Source: Frankineae bacterium MT45
GTDB lineage: Bacteria; Actinomycetota; Actinomycetes; Mycobacteriales; Jatrophihabitantaceae
Direction: 5' to 3'
Assembly: GCA_900100325.1 (NCBI GenBank)
Contig: LT629697.1
Coordinates: 2,229,423 to 2,293,422 of the forward strand
DNA length: 64,000 bases
Shown here: positions 17,263-28,097 of the stretch, piece by piece
Layout: each line of letters opens with the position of its first letter
Numbering within the stretch: position 1 is the first letter of the stretch
The notes under the pieces: model-generated
Databases searched by the model: none
Told to the model about the DNA's origin: nothing
Seen by the model: only the letters and a program-made list of their open reading frames with translations
Made by a program: the position numbers and the translations under genes

Positions 17263-17862
17263 ATGACTGCTGCAGACGCTGAATCGGCAGCGCGTGAAAA
17301 TCCGGCTGACGTGACGTCGTCTCAAGCGGCTTCGCCTCCGGCAGCGCCCACGCGTCCCCGACGCATCGGGATATTCGTCGCGGTGGCAGCGGTGGCTCTG
17401 CTGGCCGACGTGCTGAGCAAGGTGCTCGTCGTCTCCAAGCTGAGCAATCACGCACCGGTGCGCACTCTCGACGGTGCCGTCTACCTGGTCTACACCCGCA
17501 ACTCCGGTGCCGCCTTCTCCGTGGGTGCCGGGGCGACGCTTCTCTTTACGCTGATCGCGGCCGGCATCGTGGTGGTCATCGTCCGATTCGCCCGCCGGCT
17601 GCGCTCGGTGGCCTGGGCGATCTCGCTGGGCCTCATCCTCGGCGGCGCGCTGGGAAATCTGGCTGATCGGATCTTCCGGGCGCCGAGTGTCGGTCGCGGT
17701 CATGTCGTCGATTGGATCAGTGCCTTCTCCGACGACGGGCATGTCTGGCCGATCTTCAACATCGCCGACTCAGCGGTGGTCTGCGGCGCAGTACTTGCCG
17801 CGGTTCTCGCCCTGCGAGGCGTCGAACTCGACGGCACCCGCCCCCGCAAGGCGCAGTCATGA
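17263..17862 (+). CDS. lspA: Lipoprotein signal peptidase (SPase II)
   Basis: Membrane aspartic protease that removes signal peptides from lipidated prolipoproteins. The 199-residue protein has an N-terminal Ala/Pro-rich extension of about 33 residues and four membrane segments. Conserved blocks are [19 protein letters not shown] and HVVDW (Asp150), and FNIADS (Asp169); Asp150 and Asp169 are the expected catalytic pair. The stop overlaps rluD (ATGA). It works on substrates prepared by Lgt, encoded at 46.3 kb. Confidence 0.95.
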   Translation: MTAADAESAARENPADVTSSQAASPPAAPTRPRRIGIFVAVAAVALLADVLSKVLVVSKLSNHAPVRTLDGAVYLVYTRNSGAAFSVGAGATLLFTLIAAGIVVVIVRFARRLRSVAWAISLGLILGGALGNLADRIFRAPSVGRGHVVDWISAFSDDGHVWPIFNIADSAVVCGAVLAAVLALRGVELDGTRPRKAQS

Positions 17863-18785
17863 CCGCGCGGATCATGCCGGTGCCCGACGGGCTGGACGGG
17901 CTGCGCCTGGACGTGGCACTGGCCCGGATGTTCGGCTTTTCGCGCACGGCGGCCGCCGCCCTTATCGACGAAGGTGCCGTCCTCGTCGACGGCGTGCTCC
18001 CCTCGAGATCGGCCAAGGTGAGCGCGGCTGCGATGCTCGACGTGACGATGCCGGAACCGACCGCCGGGCCACCCACCGAGCCGATGATGGCCGAGGGGAT
18101 GACCCTGCTCTACGACGATGAGCATGTCGTCGCGGTGAACAAGCCGGTGGGCGTGGCGGCCCACCCCAGCGTCGGCTGGACCGGCCCGACCGTGGTCCAG
18201 GGCCTGGCCGCGCTCGGCTATCGGGTGTCGACCTCAGGGGCGTCTGAGCGGCAGGGGATCGTGCATCGCCTGGACGTCGGCACCACTGGTGTGATGGTCG
18301 TGGCGAAGAGCGAACACGCCTACACGGTGCTCAAACGAGCATTCAAGGAGCGGACCGTCGACAAGCGGTACTCCGCGCTGGTGCAGGGGCATCCCGATCC
18401 CAGCGGCGGCACCATCGACGCTCCGATCGATCGGCACCCCTCCTCCGACTGGAAGTTCGCGGTGGTGGCCAGCGGGCGGCCGAGCGTCACGCACTACGAC
18501 ACGGTGGAGGCGTTCCGGGCGGCCTCGCTTCTCGATGTCCACCTGGAGACGGGCCGAACCCATCAGATTCGGGTGCACATGGCGGCGGTGCGCCACCCCT
18601 GCGTCGGAGATCTCACCTACGGCGCGGATCCGACGCTGGCCCGTCGACTCGGTCTCACCCGGCAGTGGCTGCACGCCCGGACGCTCGGTTTCGCGCACCC
18701 CTCGTCGGGCGAATGGGTCGAGTTGGAGGCGCCGCTTCCGGACGACCTGCAGCACGCGCTGGACGTGCTACGGGCTGAGTCCTAA
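17859..18785 (+). CDS. rluD: RluA/RluD-family rRNA pseudouridine synthase
   Basis: RNA-modifying enzyme that isomerises uridine to pseudouridine, probably in 23S rRNA. The 308-residue protein has an N-terminal S4 domain ([23 protein letters not shown]), then the catalytic domain with [12 protein letters not shown] (catalytic Asp139) and HQIRVHMA. The ATG overlaps the lspA stop; the lspA-rluD pair is conserved in actinobacteria. The precise target uridines cannot be told from sequence. Confidence 0.9.
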   Translation: MTARIMPVPDGLDGLRLDVALARMFGFSRTAAAALIDEGAVLVDGVLPSRSAKVSAAAMLDVTMPEPTAGPPTEPMMAEGMTLLYDDEHVVAVNKPVGVAAHPSVGWTGPTVVQGLAALGYRVSTSGASERQGIVHRLDVGTTGVMVVAKSEHAYTVLKRAFKERTVDKRYSALVQGHPDPSGGTIDAPIDRHPSSDWKFAVVASGRPSVTHYDTVEAFRAASLLDVHLETGRTHQIRVHMAAVRHPCVGDLTYGADPTLARRLGLTRQWLHARTLGFAHPSSGEWVELEAPLPDDLQHALDVLRAES

Positions 18786-18887
18786 GTAACTCGGCACCGG
18801 CCCCTCTGTGGCTTGACGCCGCGGGCCGCGGAACTGGAAGCTGTGCGTACGTCGCTCGATCCTCGACTGACGATTACGGGGGATTGA

Positions 18888-20489
18888 ATGACGCGACGTA
18901 CCACCATGGGTGTCTCCAGCATGTCCCGGCGACGGCGATCGACCATCATCGGCATCGCGCTGCTGGCGCTGAGCGTCGCCGCAGCGGCTGGGGCCGGCGC
19001 CGCCGTCACCACGCTGAGCCTGGGCGGCAATGACTCCGAGCACGTGACCTGCTCCGGTAGCTCGCTGCAGGTCAGTAACCAGAGCGCCACATCGCTCGAC
19101 CTCAACTGCGTCGCGCCAACCCCCAGCCCGGCGCCAACCCCGACACCCAGCCCGACGCCGACACCCTCCGGCGCCACCTCAGCCGGCGGCGTCTCGCAGG
19201 ATCGGGTGAGCGCCGCCTTCGCAGTCTCCAGCGCTTCCGTCTCAGTGGTCAGCGGTAGCGTGGAGCTGGCGGTGGCCTGGGTCTCGGCCGACGACACCGC
19301 CCCGGGACAGTCGGCCGTCGTCACTGGCGGTGGCCTGAATTGGCAGCTGGCCGGGCGGGCGAACGGACAGCGCGGCGACGCCGAGGCCTGGTACGCGATG
19401 ACCACCGGGAGCTCCTTCACGGCCACCGCCACCGCGGCCCAGAAGGGCAAATACCTGCAGCTAACCGTCATCACCTACGCGTCGGCGACCGGCATCGGCA
19501 GCGTCAACGTCGCCTCCGCCGCGACCGGTGCCGCCGCGGCCACGCTGACCCCGACCACGGCCGGTTCGCTGGTCGCCGGGGTCGGGATGGACTACGACAA
19601 GGCCCTGGCCCGCACAGTGCCGGCGACGTCGACGCTGGACCGGCAGGACCTGGCCAGCAGCGGCGACACGATGTGGGTGGAGCACCTCAACAGCCTCACC
19701 AAGGCCGGGGTTCCGGTGACGCTGGGCGTCACCGCGCCCACGACCGATCGCTGGGACATGCTGGCGGTGGAGATCGTCGGCGCCGCCGCCGAACCGGCCG
19801 CTGGGCCTAGCATCGACGCGTCCTCCCCGCCGGTCACCGCGGTGCTGAACAACGTCAGCAGCGTCACCACCGCCACCTTCTCGCCGGGCGCTGGGACGGT
19901 GCTCTACGCCGCATTCTCGATGGACTCACTCCCCGGCTCGGGCGCCACCACGAAGTCGGTGACCAACTCCGGCAGCCCGCTCGCCTGGCACCTCCTGGGA
20001 CGTGAGAACAGCACCGACGGCCAGCGCGTCGGAGGGTACGTCGAGGTCTGGTGGGCGGCCAATCCGAAGGCACAGACGGGAATTTCGGTCACCGCGGTCT
20101 TCAGCCAGCCGACGAAGAATGTCGCTCCGCCGATCGGGCTGCTCAGCATCTTCGTGGTCGACCACGCCGCGGCCGATCAGTCGAAGGCGGCGTGGAGCGC
20201 CTCGGCCAACGTCACCGGCGTCGATACGGTGTTGAGCGGTTCCATCACCACGACGGCCCCTAATTCGCTGGTCCTGGGCGTCTTCGACAACTGGGACTCC
20301 TCTGAGTCGCCGAGCATCAGCGGCGCCCAGCGGCTCGTCTCGATCGTCTTGAACCCGGACGACCGGGACACCTACTGGGTGCAGAGCGCCGCAGCGGCGA
20401 CCCCACTGCCGGCGAAGGTGACCATGCAGGCGACGGTGGCGACCGGCATCCACTGGCATCTGGTCACGTGGGAGATTCTGGCCGGGTAG
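18888..20489 (+). CDS. Unknown secreted/anchored protein with two tandem copies of one beta-rich domain
   Basis: I do not recognise a named family. The 533-residue protein has a basic start and a hydrophobic segment at about 17-42 (signal peptide or anchor), a short region with Cys55 and Cys74, a Pro/Thr/Ser linker (77-95), and two similar domains of about 190-220 residues. Matching landmarks are LNWQLAGR (150) with LAWHLLGR (365), AEAWYA with VEVWWA, SLVAGVGMDYD (227) with SLVLGVFDNWD (460), MWVEHL with YWVQSA, and WDMLAVEIVG (289) with WHLVTWEILAG (523). Ala/Thr/Ser/Val richness suggests an extracellular beta-sandwich. GGGGGA precedes the ATG. Its 3' end overlaps the converging antiporter gene by 26 nt. 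Confidence 0.75.
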   Translation: MTRRTTMGVSSMSRRRRSTIIGIALLALSVAAAAGAGAAVTTLSLGGNDSEHVTCSGSSLQVSNQSATSLDLNCVAPTPSPAPTPTPSPTPTPSGATSAGGVSQDRVSAAFAVSSASVSVVSGSVELAVAWVSADDTAPGQSAVVTGGGLNWQLAGRANGQRGDAEAWYAMTTGSSFTATATAAQKGKYLQLTVITYASATGIGSVNVASAATGAAAATLTPTTAGSLVAGVGMDYDKALARTVPATSTLDRQDLASSGDTMWVEHLNSLTKAGVPVTLGVTAPTTDRWDMLAVEIVGAAAEPAAGPSIDASSPPVTAVLNNVSSVTTATFSPGAGTVLYAAFSMDSLPGSGATTKSVTNSGSPLAWHLLGRENSTDGQRVGGYVEVWWAANPKAQTGISVTAVFSQPTKNVAPPIGLLSIFVVDHAAADQSKAAWSASANVTGVDTVLSGSITTTAPNSLVLGVFDNWDSSESPSISGAQRLVSIVLNPDDRDTYWVQSAAAATPLPAKVTMQATVATGIHWHLVTWEILAG

Positions 20490-21612
20490 CGCTTCGGCGG
20501 GCGGCCAGGCTCCCGCCGGCGATCGCCGCCGCGACCGTGATCACCGCGCCGAGCAGCAGCGCCGCCGATTCGCCGGCATGCAGCAGGTGAAGCTGCGTGC
20601 CGAGGGTCGCCGCCGCGACCGGCACACCCAATTGGGCCGCCCCGAGCGCGCCCAGGGATAGCGGAAGGCCGTTCACTCTCATCAGGGCGTGGCAGCCGAT
20701 CGCCGCCACGCCGAGCGCGACCCCGAGTCCGATGAACTTGGGGTGGCGGACCAGGTCGGCCAGGTCGATCGAGGCACCCAGCCAGACGAAGAAGAGCGGC
20801 GCCAGGAAGCCGTCGGTGATGGCGAAGAGTTGGCGGGCCAGTCGGCGAGGCTCGCCGACACCGGCGACGGCCAGGCCGAAGCAGAATCCGGCCAGCATGA
20901 TCGAGACGTGCACCCGGACGGCGAGCGCCGCCAGTGCGAAGAGGATCGCCAGGTTGATGCGCAATTCCAGCGCGAATCTCCGCTCCTCGGAGAGTCGGTG
21001 CACCCGCTTACGCACTCCGTTCCGATCCAGTCGGCGCAGTGCCACGAAGAGCACGCCGGAACTGGCGACGACGGCGGTCGCCCCGAGCGCGGCCCGGGCC
21101 GCGTGCGCCGGATCGATCACCAGTGGCAGCGCCACGATGCAGGCCGTGTCCGCGATGGCGACCTGGGCCAGTAGGGCGAGTACGTCCGGACCCTCCAAAC
21201 GCAGCGAGTCGACGATCGGAAGTACCAGGGCGGCGGAGGAGGAGGCGATCAGGACGGCGTAGAGACCAGTGTGATCGGTCTGGAAATACCGTGAGATGCC
21301 GAAGGCCACGCCAAGGCTCACAAGGCCGACGCAGATCGCCCGCAGGGCACCGACGCCGAGGGCGCTGCGCAGCCGGGCGTCGCGCACCGGCACCCGGGAC
21401 CCGGCGACGAACATGACGAGGGCGAAGCCGATGTTGGCCAGGAACGTGAACGTCGGATTCTCGCTGTGGAGCACTTCCAGCCCGCTGGCGCCGAAGATCA
21501 GCCCGGCGGCGAGCTCGCCGAGCACCACCGGCAGATGCCAGCCCGTCGGGAGCGCGAGCAGCGGCCCGAGTAGCGCGATCACGCCGATCAGCGCGAGTGT
21601 GGAGAACGTCAC
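20464..21612 (-). CDS. CPA2-type cation:proton antiporter (Kef-like membrane domain)
   Basis: Integral membrane protein of about 382 residues with 11-13 hydrophobic segments. It matches the Na+/H+ exchanger fold (LPVVLGELAAGLIFGASGLEVL; FVAGSRVPVRD; a broken-helix region around AQVAIADTACIVALPLV; FLAPLFFVWLGASIDL). No TrkA-N regulatory domain follows. The start is uncertain: GTG 21612 begins at the first membrane helix, while TTG 21702 would add 30 poorly supported residues; neither has a clear Shine-Dalgarno. It faces dnaE across a 176-nt spacer and overlaps the preceding convergent gene. Confidence 0.85.
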   Translation of the reverse strand: MTFSTLALIGVIALLGPLLALPTGWHLPVVLGELAAGLIFGASGLEVLHSENPTFTFLANIGFALVMFVAGSRVPVRDARLRSALGVGALRAICVGLVSLGVAFGISRYFQTDHTGLYAVLIASSSAALVLPIVDSLRLEGPDVLALLAQVAIADTACIVALPLVIDPAHAARAALGATAVVASSGVLFVALRRLDRNGVRKRVHRLSEERRFALELRINLAILFALAALAVRVHVSIMLAGFCFGLAVAGVGEPRRLARQLFAITDGFLAPLFFVWLGASIDLADLVRHPKFIGLGVALGVAAIGCHALMRVNGLPLSLGALGAAQLGVPVAAATLGTQLHLLHAGESAALLLGAVITVAAAIAGGSLAARRSATRPESPT

Positions 21613-21788
21613 CGGCGGAGCTCGGCGCCGCGGAACCCGGAGCTGATCGACATCATCGGCAGAGCCTATGACGCCCCGAGAAACGCGGCTGAACGGGCTC
21701 AAGGTGAGGTCGAGACTAAGAGACTTGTGGCGTGCCGTGGTCGAGAAGTGTCAGACCCAGAGGGCAGAATCAAGGGCGTGGTGACGGC

Positions 21789-24700
21789 ATGAGCAACGGC
21801 GACTCGGATTCCTTCGTACATCTGCACGTGCACACCGAGTATTCGATGCTCGACGGGGCCGCCCGCCTCACCGAACTCTTCGCCGAGACCGCGCGAATGG
21901 GCATGCCGGCCCTGGCCATGACCGACCACGGCAACGTCTTCGGCGCCTTCGATTTCTACAAGAAGGCCAAGGACGCCGGCGTGAAGCCGATCATCGGCAT
22001 GGAGGCGTACCTCACCCCGGACACCTCCCGCTACGACCGCAAGCGGGTCCGCTGGAACGAGGGCGGCGACGACGACGTGTCGGGTGGTGGGGCCTTCACG
22101 CACATGACGCTGCTGGCCGAGAACACCACCGGAATGCACAACCTGTTCCGGCTCGCCTCCCGCTCCAGCCTCGAAGGGTTCTTCTACAAGCCACGGGCCG
22201 ATCGGGAGCTGCTGAGCGAGTACTCCGAAGGGCTTATCGGCACCACCGGCTGCCCGTCCGGGGAGATTCAGACCTGGCTGCGCATCGGTGACTACGAGAA
22301 GGCCCGGGCCAGTGCCGCCGAGTTCCGCGACATCATGGGGAAGGAGAACTACTTCCTCGAGCTGATGGACCACGGCCTCGACATCGAGCTTCGGGTCCGC
22401 GACGGCCTGCTCCGGCTAGCCAAGGATCTCGACCTGCCGATGGTGGCCACCAACGACCTCCACTACACCCATGCCGAAGACTCGGACACCCACGAGGTGC
22501 TCCTCTGCGTGCAGTCGGGGAAGACGATGGCCGACCCGAACCGCTTCAAGTTCGACGGCAACTCCTACTACCTCAAGTCGCCGGCCGAGATGCGTTCGCT
22601 CTGGGCCGACAAGTACGACCTGCGCGAATCCTGTGACAACACACTGCTGATCGCTGAGCGCTGTGGCATGACGTTCAACGAGGACGCCAACTACATGCCG
22701 CGCTTCCCGGTTCCGGAGGGGGAGAGCGAGCACAGCTGGTTCGTCAAGGAGGTCGAGACCGGCCTGCACTATCGCTACCCGGCCGGCATCCCGGACGAGG
22801 TTCGCAAGCGGGCCGACTTCGAGGTCGACGTCATCGTCCAGATGGGCTTCCCGGGGTACTTCCTGGTGGTCGCCGACTTCATCAACTGGGCCAAGAAGAA
22901 CGGCATCCGGGTCGGGCCCGGGCGAGGCTCCGGAGCCGGGTCGATGGCCGCCTACGCGATGCGCATCACCGACTTGGATCCGCTTCAGCACGGCCTGATC
23001 TTCGAGCGCTTCCTCAACCCCGACCGAGTCTCGATGCCCGACTTCGACATCGACTTCGACGAACGCCGGCGCGGCGAGGTGATCCGCTACGTCAGCGAGA
23101 AGTACGGCGACGAGCGCGTCGCGCAGATCGTCACCTACGGCACCATCAAGGCCAAGCAGGCCGTCAAGGACGCCTCCCGGGTGCTCGGCTACCCGTTCGC
23201 GATGGGCGACCGGATCACCAAGGTGATGCCGGCGGCGGTGATGGGCAAGGACGTTCCCCTCAGCCGCATCTTCGACAAGACGCACGAGCGGTACAACGAG
23301 GGTGGCGAGTTCCGCAGCCTCTACGACGCCGACTCCGAGGTGAAGCGCGTCGTCGATACCGCGACCGGCCTCGAAGGCCTGAAGCGGCAGTGGGGTGTGC
23401 ACGCGGCCGGCGTCATCATGTCCAGTGAGCCGCTGCTCGACCTGATTCCGATCATGCGCCGGGAGCAGGACGGCGCGATCATCACGCAGTTCGACTACCC
23501 GTCCTGCGAGAAGCTCGGCCTCATCAAGATGGACTTCCTGGGGCTGCGTAACCTCACCGTCCTCGACGATGCGCTGGTCAACATCAAGGCCAACCGCAAC
23601 GAGGAGGTGGTCCTCGAGTCACTCACCCTCGATGACCCGACCACCTTCGCCCTGCTGGCCCGTGGCGACACCCTCGGGGTCTTCCAGCTGGATGGTGGCC
23701 CCATGCGTGCGCTGCTGCGCAGCATGCGGCCAGACGCCTTCGAGGACATCTCCGCCGTCGGTGCGCTCTACCGTCCCGGTCCGATGGGAATGAACTCGCA
23801 CAACGAGTACGCCGACCGTAAGAACAACCGCAAACCGGTGGTGGCCATTCACCCGGAGCTCGAGGAGCCGCTGTCCGAGATTCTGGGGGAGACCTACGGC
23901 CTGATCGTCTATCAGGAGCAGGTCATGTCGGTCGCCCAGAAGGTGGCCGGATACTCCCTCGGTGCCGCTGATCTGCTGCGCCGGGCGATGGGTAAGAAGA
24001 AGAAGGCCGAACTGGACGCGCAGTACGAGACGTTCAGTGCCGGCATGAAGGAACGTGGCTTCAGCGCCGGGGCGATCAAGGCGCTCTGGGACGTGCTGCT
24101 CCCCTTCTCCGACTATGCCTTCAACAAGGCCCATTCCGCGGCTTACGGTCTGGTCTCCTACTGGACGGCCTACCTCAAGGCGAACTACCCGGCTGAGTAC
24201 ATGGCGGCGCTGCTCACCTCGACCAAGGACGACAAGGACAAGTCCGCGGTCTACCTGGCCGAATGCCGCCGGATGGGCATCAAGGTGCTCCCGCCGGACG
24301 TGAACTCCTCACAGGCCAACTTCACCCCGACCGGAACGGACATCCGCTTCGGCATGGGGGCCGTGCGCAACGTCGGGGCCAACGTGGTCGCCTCGATCGT
24401 CGCCTCGCGCAAGGCGAAGGGTGACTTCGTCGATTTCCCCGACTTCCTGCGCAAGGTCGACGCGGTGGTCTGCAACAAGCGCACCATCGAGGCGCTCATC
24501 AAGGCCGGCGCCTTCGACTCGCTGGGGCACAAGCGACGCGGCCTCGTCAACGTCTTCGAACCGGCCGTCGACGCAGTGCTCGACACCAAGAAGGCCGAGG
24601 CAGTCGGGCAGTTCGACCTCTTCGGCTTCGGTGACGGTGCGGCCGAGTCGCCGCTGGACGACGTCTTCGCGGTGAAGGTTCCTGACATCGAGTGGGACAA

Positions 24701-25340
24701 GTCAGTCCTGCTGGCCTTTGAGCGGGAGATGCTCGGCCTCTACGTCTCCGACCATCCGCTCTTCGGTCTGGAGCACGTGCTGGCGGCGGCCGCCGACCAC
24801 TCCGTCGCCACCCTGATCGCCGAGGCCACCGACGAGCCCCAGAGCGTCACCGTGGCCGGAATTCTCTCGTCGGTGAATCGCCGGGTCACCAAGGCCGGCG
24901 CCCCCTGGGCCCAGGCCACTCTGGAGGATCTCGAAGGCTCGATCGATGTGATGTTCTTCCCGGCCACCTATGCCCAGGTCGGTATCAATATCGCCGAAGA
25001 TGCCGTGGTAGTGCTCCGTGGACGAACGGACTCCCGCGAAGACACGGTAAAGCTGATCGTCAGCGACCTCACCGTGCCCGACCTCAAGGTCGGCGGCGCC
25101 GAGGTCGCCCGGGGCCCGGTGCTGGTCTCGATCGCTCCTGCTCGCTGCACACCACCCCTGGTCGATCGGCTCCGGGAAGTGCTCTCAGCGCACCCCGGTA
25201 CCACCGAAGTGCATCTGCAGCTGATCAACGGTGAGCGCAACCACGTGCTTCGGGTGGGCGACAACTACCGGGTCACCCCGTCGGCCTCGCTGATGGGTGA
25301 TCTGAAGGCCCTCCTCGGCTCGAACGCCGTCGCCGGCTGA
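21789..25340 (+). CDS. dnaE: DNA polymerase III alpha subunit
   Basis: Replicative polymerase catalytic subunit, 1183 residues. The N-terminal PHP domain begins [17 protein letters not shown]; the palm carries [11 protein letters not shown] (Asp420 and Asp422 match the first two catalytic aspartates) and GRGSGAGS; the HhH and C-terminal OB-fold region ([13 protein letters not shown]...) are present. It is a DnaE1-type subunit by size and by [18 protein letters not shown]. The ATG at 21789 was chosen over the upstream GTG because PHP similarity begins a few residues later. It is followed by a small membrane protein gene. Confidence 0.97.
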   Translation: MSNGDSDSFVHLHVHTEYSMLDGAARLTELFAETARMGMPALAMTDHGNVFGAFDFYKKAKDAGVKPIIGMEAYLTPDTSRYDRKRVRWNEGGDDDVSGGGAFTHMTLLAENTTGMHNLFRLASRSSLEGFFYKPRADRELLSEYSEGLIGTTGCPSGEIQTWLRIGDYEKARASAAEFRDIMGKENYFLELMDHGLDIELRVRDGLLRLAKDLDLPMVATNDLHYTHAEDSDTHEVLLCVQSGKTMADPNRFKFDGNSYYLKSPAEMRSLWADKYDLRESCDNTLLIAERCGMTFNEDANYMPRFPVPEGESEHSWFVKEVETGLHYRYPAGIPDEVRKRADFEVDVIVQMGFPGYFLVVADFINWAKKNGIRVGPGRGSGAGSMAAYAMRITDLDPLQHGLIFERFLNPDRVSMPDFDIDFDERRRGEVIRYVSEKYGDERVAQIVTYGTIKAKQAVKDASRVLGYPFAMGDRITKVMPAAVMGKDVPLSRIFDKTHERYNEGGEFRSLYDADSEVKRVVDTATGLEGLKRQWGVHAAGVIMSSEPLLDLIPIMRREQDGAIITQFDYPSCEKLGLIKMDFLGLRNLTVLDDALVNIKANRNEEVVLESLTLDDPTTFALLARGDTLGVFQLDGGPMRALLRSMRPDAFEDISAVGALYRPGPMGMNSHNEYADRKNNRKPVVAIHPELEEPLSEILGETYGLIVYQEQVMSVAQKVAGYSLGAADLLRRAMGKKKKAELDAQYETFSAGMKERGFSAGAIKALWDVLLPFSDYAFNKAHSAAYGLVSYWTAYLKANYPAEYMAALLTSTKDDKDKSAVYLAECRRMGIKVLPPDVNSSQANFTPTGTDIRFGMGAVRNVGANVVASIVASRKAKGDFVDFPDFLRKVDAVVCNKRTIEALIKAGAFDSLGHKRRGLVNVFEPAVDAVLDTKKAEAVGQFDLFGFGDGAAESPLDDVFAVKVPDIEWDKSVLLAFEREMLGLYVSDHPLFGLEHVLAAAADHSVATLIAEATDEPQSVTVAGILSSVNRRVTKAGAPWAQATLEDLEGSIDVMFFPATYAQVGINIAEDAVVVLRGRTDSREDTVKLIVSDLTVPDLKVGGAEVARGPVLVSIAPARCTPPLVDRLREVLSAHPGTTEVHLQLINGERNHVLRVGDNYRVTPSASLMGDLKALLGSNAVAG

Positions 25341-25385
25341 GCGGGCGGTTGAGAACTATCTAGCCGCGCGACGCGTTGTAACGGT

Positions 25386-25976
25386 ATGAGCTACGAGATT
25401 CTGCCCAGCCAACCGAACCGGCGGCGCTACTCGGCGTCCGGGTCGGACGGAGCGGGTGAGCCGTTCGTCGAGGTCGGGGCCTTCCGGCAGGGGAACGAGC
25501 TCTCCCAGTGGATGCTGGCCCGCTACCTGGTGAGCCGGGTGATCGGCGACTATGTCGCGAAGTTCCTCATGGTTTCCGCGCTGCTCCTGCTCGGGCTGTC
25601 GATACTCGCGTACAACAACAGTGCTCAAGTGCTTGGCGTGCTCATCGCCCTCTTCGCGGTCGGGCTGCTGCTCTTCCGGGGCGCGCTGCAGTTCCTGCTG
25701 CAGCGCCTGGGCGGGGCGGAGGCCCTGGGCGCCACCGAGGCGACGATGCGCAAGCTGGTGCGCGACAGCCGCGGAGACGTGCAGCGTGAACTGCGCCGTA
25801 TTGGTGTACCGAGCCGCAGCCTGACCATGCCCCTGCTGGCCCTACGGTTGATGAGTCGCCGGCGGCGGGCCGCGACCGTACAGCGGCTGCGCCGGTTCGA
25901 GATCGAGCGGGCCGTCTCGCCGGCCCATCTGGACGCCCTGCACCTCGCGCTGACCCAGAATCCGACCGCTGGCTGA
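25386..25976 (+). CDS. Hypothetical membrane protein
   Basis: Protein of 196 residues with no family I recognise. A hydrophilic N-terminal 50 residues is followed by two membrane segments (about 58-76 and 80-100, FLMVSALLLLGLSIL and VLGVLIALFAVGLLLF). An Arg-rich cytoplasmic tail (RRIGVPSRSLTMPLLALRL, RRRRAATVQRLRRFEIER) ends it. No Shine-Dalgarno is evident before ATG 25386. It lies 45 nt after dnaE in the same direction. Confidence 0.6.
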   Translation: MSYEILPSQPNRRRYSASGSDGAGEPFVEVGAFRQGNELSQWMLARYLVSRVIGDYVAKFLMVSALLLLGLSILAYNNSAQVLGVLIALFAVGLLLFRGALQFLLQRLGGAEALGATEATMRKLVRDSRGDVQRELRRIGVPSRSLTMPLLALRLMSRRRRAATVQRLRRFEIERAVSPAHLDALHLALTQNPTAG

Positions 25977-26037
25977 CCGCAGAAATTCGATCCCGGCGAG
26001 GCGTTCGCGGCGGCGTTTCAGGTGGCAAGATGACACG

Positions 26038-27276
26038 ATGGCCGGCCTCGGATCGTCACCTGACCGGCGCCCGCTGCGCGCCTGGGAGCGGGGTCTGAGC
26101 GTAGAACGACGTTTCGGTTCAGCCCTGGCCGCGCGACTTCAGAGATTCCAGGGGCGCGCGCGACGCCCGGCCGGTGTCGGCGAGCCGATCACCGGGGGAG
26201 TGGTGCTCCTCGGACGGGTCTGGGCCGGCGGGGGCAGCGAACCCTTCGACGGGGCGGTGATCGTCGACTCGGCGGGGCGGCTCAGCTACCTCGGTCCGGT
26301 CGGGTCTCAGGTCCTGGACTCCGACCTGCCGGTTCTCGGAGGTGGGTCGAGTTGGATCGGCCCAGCCGTCAGTGATGTGCACGTCCACCTGCCCGATGAC
26401 CCCGCGTTACTGCCGGCACTCAGCCGGGGCGGGGTTCTCGGCCTCCGCGACCTGGGGGCTTCGGCCGCCCGGGCGGCCAGCCTGCGCACCGGCCGGCGAG
26501 GTCCCGGACGGTCGCTCCCGTTCGTCAGCGCCTCCGGGCCGATGCTCACCGCACTCGACGGTTTCCCCGGTGACTGCCGGGGAAGCCACCTGGCCGTACA
26601 GCACGTCCACTCCGCCGGCCATGCCCAGCAACTCGTGCGCCGCTGCGCCGCGGAGGGCGCTGACGTCATCAAGGTGCTCCTCGATCGGGGCGACGATGCG
26701 TCGGGATTCGCGGTACTTTCCCCCACAATTCTCGAGGCGATCGTCCAGGCCGCCCACTCGGCCGGACTTGCCGTGGTGGCCCATGCCCTGCACGCCGACA
26801 TGGTAGCGCGCGCGGTCGATGCCGGGGTCGACGAATTCGCGCACACCCCCACCGAACGGCTGACCGAGCAGCTCGTCGACCGGATCGCGGCGGCCGGGAT
26901 ATCGGTGGTGAGCACCCTGCAGTCCTTCTTCTCCGCCGGTAGGGGGCGCGAGGCCGCGGCCAACGCCGCCGCGCTGCACCGGGCCGGGGTGCGTCTGCGC
27001 TACGGGACCGACTTCGGGCTTCGGGCCACCGGGCCGGTCGGCGTCGACCCCCGGGAGCTGGACCGGCTGGCCGACGCCGGCCTCGGCCGGTTGGGCGCTC
27101 TGCGCAGCGCCACCGAGTTCGCCGCCCAGGCGCCGGGGATGCGGGCCGGATCTGGCCTACTTCGGGTCGGCGAACCGGCCGCCCTGGTCGTGCTCGGTGC
27201 CGACCCCATCGTCGAGCCGGGCGTCTGGCGAGCACCTCTGGCCGTCCTCGCCGGTGCCTGCCTGATCGAGAACTGA
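26038..27276 (+). CDS. Amidohydrolase family metal-dependent hydrolase
   Basis: TIM-barrel amidohydrolase of 412 residues, imidazolonepropionase/prolidase-like type. Metal ligands seen: VSDVHVHL (His115, His117), a Lys in DVIKVLLDRGDD that is probably the carboxylated bridge or near it, VVAHALH, EFAHTP and the catalytic Asp in YGTDFG. The C-terminal RVGEPAALVVLGADPIVEPGVW is the usual beta-sandwich closure. A variable basic N-terminal 50 residues precede the domain. Substrate unknown; not obviously tied to the his genes downstream. Confidence 0.75.
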   Translation: MAGLGSSPDRRPLRAWERGLSVERRFGSALAARLQRFQGRARRPAGVGEPITGGVVLLGRVWAGGGSEPFDGAVIVDSAGRLSYLGPVGSQVLDSDLPVLGGGSSWIGPAVSDVHVHLPDDPALLPALSRGGVLGLRDLGASAARAASLRTGRRGPGRSLPFVSASGPMLTALDGFPGDCRGSHLAVQHVHSAGHAQQLVRRCAAEGADVIKVLLDRGDDASGFAVLSPTILEAIVQAAHSAGLAVVAHALHADMVARAVDAGVDEFAHTPTERLTEQLVDRIAAAGISVVSTLQSFFSAGRGREAAANAAALHRAGVRLRYGTDFGLRATGPVGVDPRELDRLADAGLGRLGALRSATEFAAQAPGMRAGSGLLRVGEPAALVVLGADPIVEPGVWRAPLAVLAGACLIEN

Positions 27277-27288
27277 CACACTGGAGCG

Positions 27289-28044
27289 GTGACGTCCTCC
27301 GCTCCGGCTTACCCGCCGCCGTCCGGTCAGCCTCTCGGCGAAGCAGCTTTCGGCGCCGACGCCGGCACGACCCGCACCGACGATGAGCGACCCCCGCAGC
27401 CGGAGAACCGGCGTCGCGCGATGATCGAGTTCATGTTGCTGCTGGCCGCTTTCGCTGTCGTCGGTGCACTGCTCGGCCTGGTCTGGGCACACTTCGCGCC
27501 GGGCCGCCCGCTTGGCTACGTCGTGTCGAAGGACGCGATCATCCCGGACGAGACCGAGTCCTTCATCGCTACCGACGGCCGCTTCGCGATCTTCACCGCG
27601 GTGGTGGGCGCGATCTTCGGCGCCGCGGCCTGGACGCGTCGTGGCACTCGCGGCCCGATCATGGTGCTGACGCTGGCCCTCGGCGGCTTGATCGGCGCAC
27701 TCCTCACGTCGGTGGTCGGGACGGCGGTTGGCGGCGGTTCGGCGTCGGGCACCCCCAACACTGTGATCACCATGCAACTGGCCGTGCACGCGAAGCCGAT
27801 GCTCGCCTTCGAGGCCTTCACGGCGGTCTTCGTCTACACGCTGGCCGTCCTCTTCACTGACCGCACTGACCTCGGTCGGGGCGACCCGGCCGACCAATGG
27901 CGTACCGACGCATCGGGCGACCAGGTGTCCGTCACCTCACCGGCGCAGCCAGTGCCACAGCCAACCGCCGAGGCGGCGCCTGAATCGCTCACTCACCCGG
28001 TACCCCAGCCACCGGTGACACCCGAATCCTTCCGGCCGGAGTAA
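27289..28044 (+). CDS. Four-TM membrane protein, DUF2567-like
   Basis: Protein of 251 residues. A Pro-rich N-terminal 40 residues is followed by membrane segments near 45-65, 95-115, 122-145 and 165-185, with the extracytoplasmic loop GYVVSKDAIIPDETESFIATDGRF between the first two. That loop and layout recall the actinobacterial DUF2567 family; the match is from memory and unverified. The C-terminal tail is Pro/Thr/Ala-rich. GTG start 12 nt after the amidohydrolase stop. Function unknown. Confidence 0.6.
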   Translation: MTSSAPAYPPPSGQPLGEAAFGADAGTTRTDDERPPQPENRRRAMIEFMLLLAAFAVVGALLGLVWAHFAPGRPLGYVVSKDAIIPDETESFIATDGRFAIFTAVVGAIFGAAAWTRRGTRGPIMVLTLALGGLIGALLTSVVGTAVGGGSASGTPNTVITMQLAVHAKPMLAFEAFTAVFVYTLAVLFTDRTDLGRGDPADQWRTDASGDQVSVTSPAQPVPQPTAEAAPESLTHPVPQPPVTPESFRPE

Positions 28045-28085
28045 CTCCGGGCGCCGCTCGTCGAATTCAGCTCGCCGCTGCCCCG

Positions 28086-28091
28086 TAAACT
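28086..28091 (+). promoter_or_regulatory. -10 element (TAAACT) of a leaderless hisD-hisC transcript
   Basis: TAAACT ends 6 nt before the GTG start, so transcription would begin at or next to the start codon. No Shine-Dalgarno is present. Confidence 0.5.
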
Positions 28092-28097
28092 GGCAGC

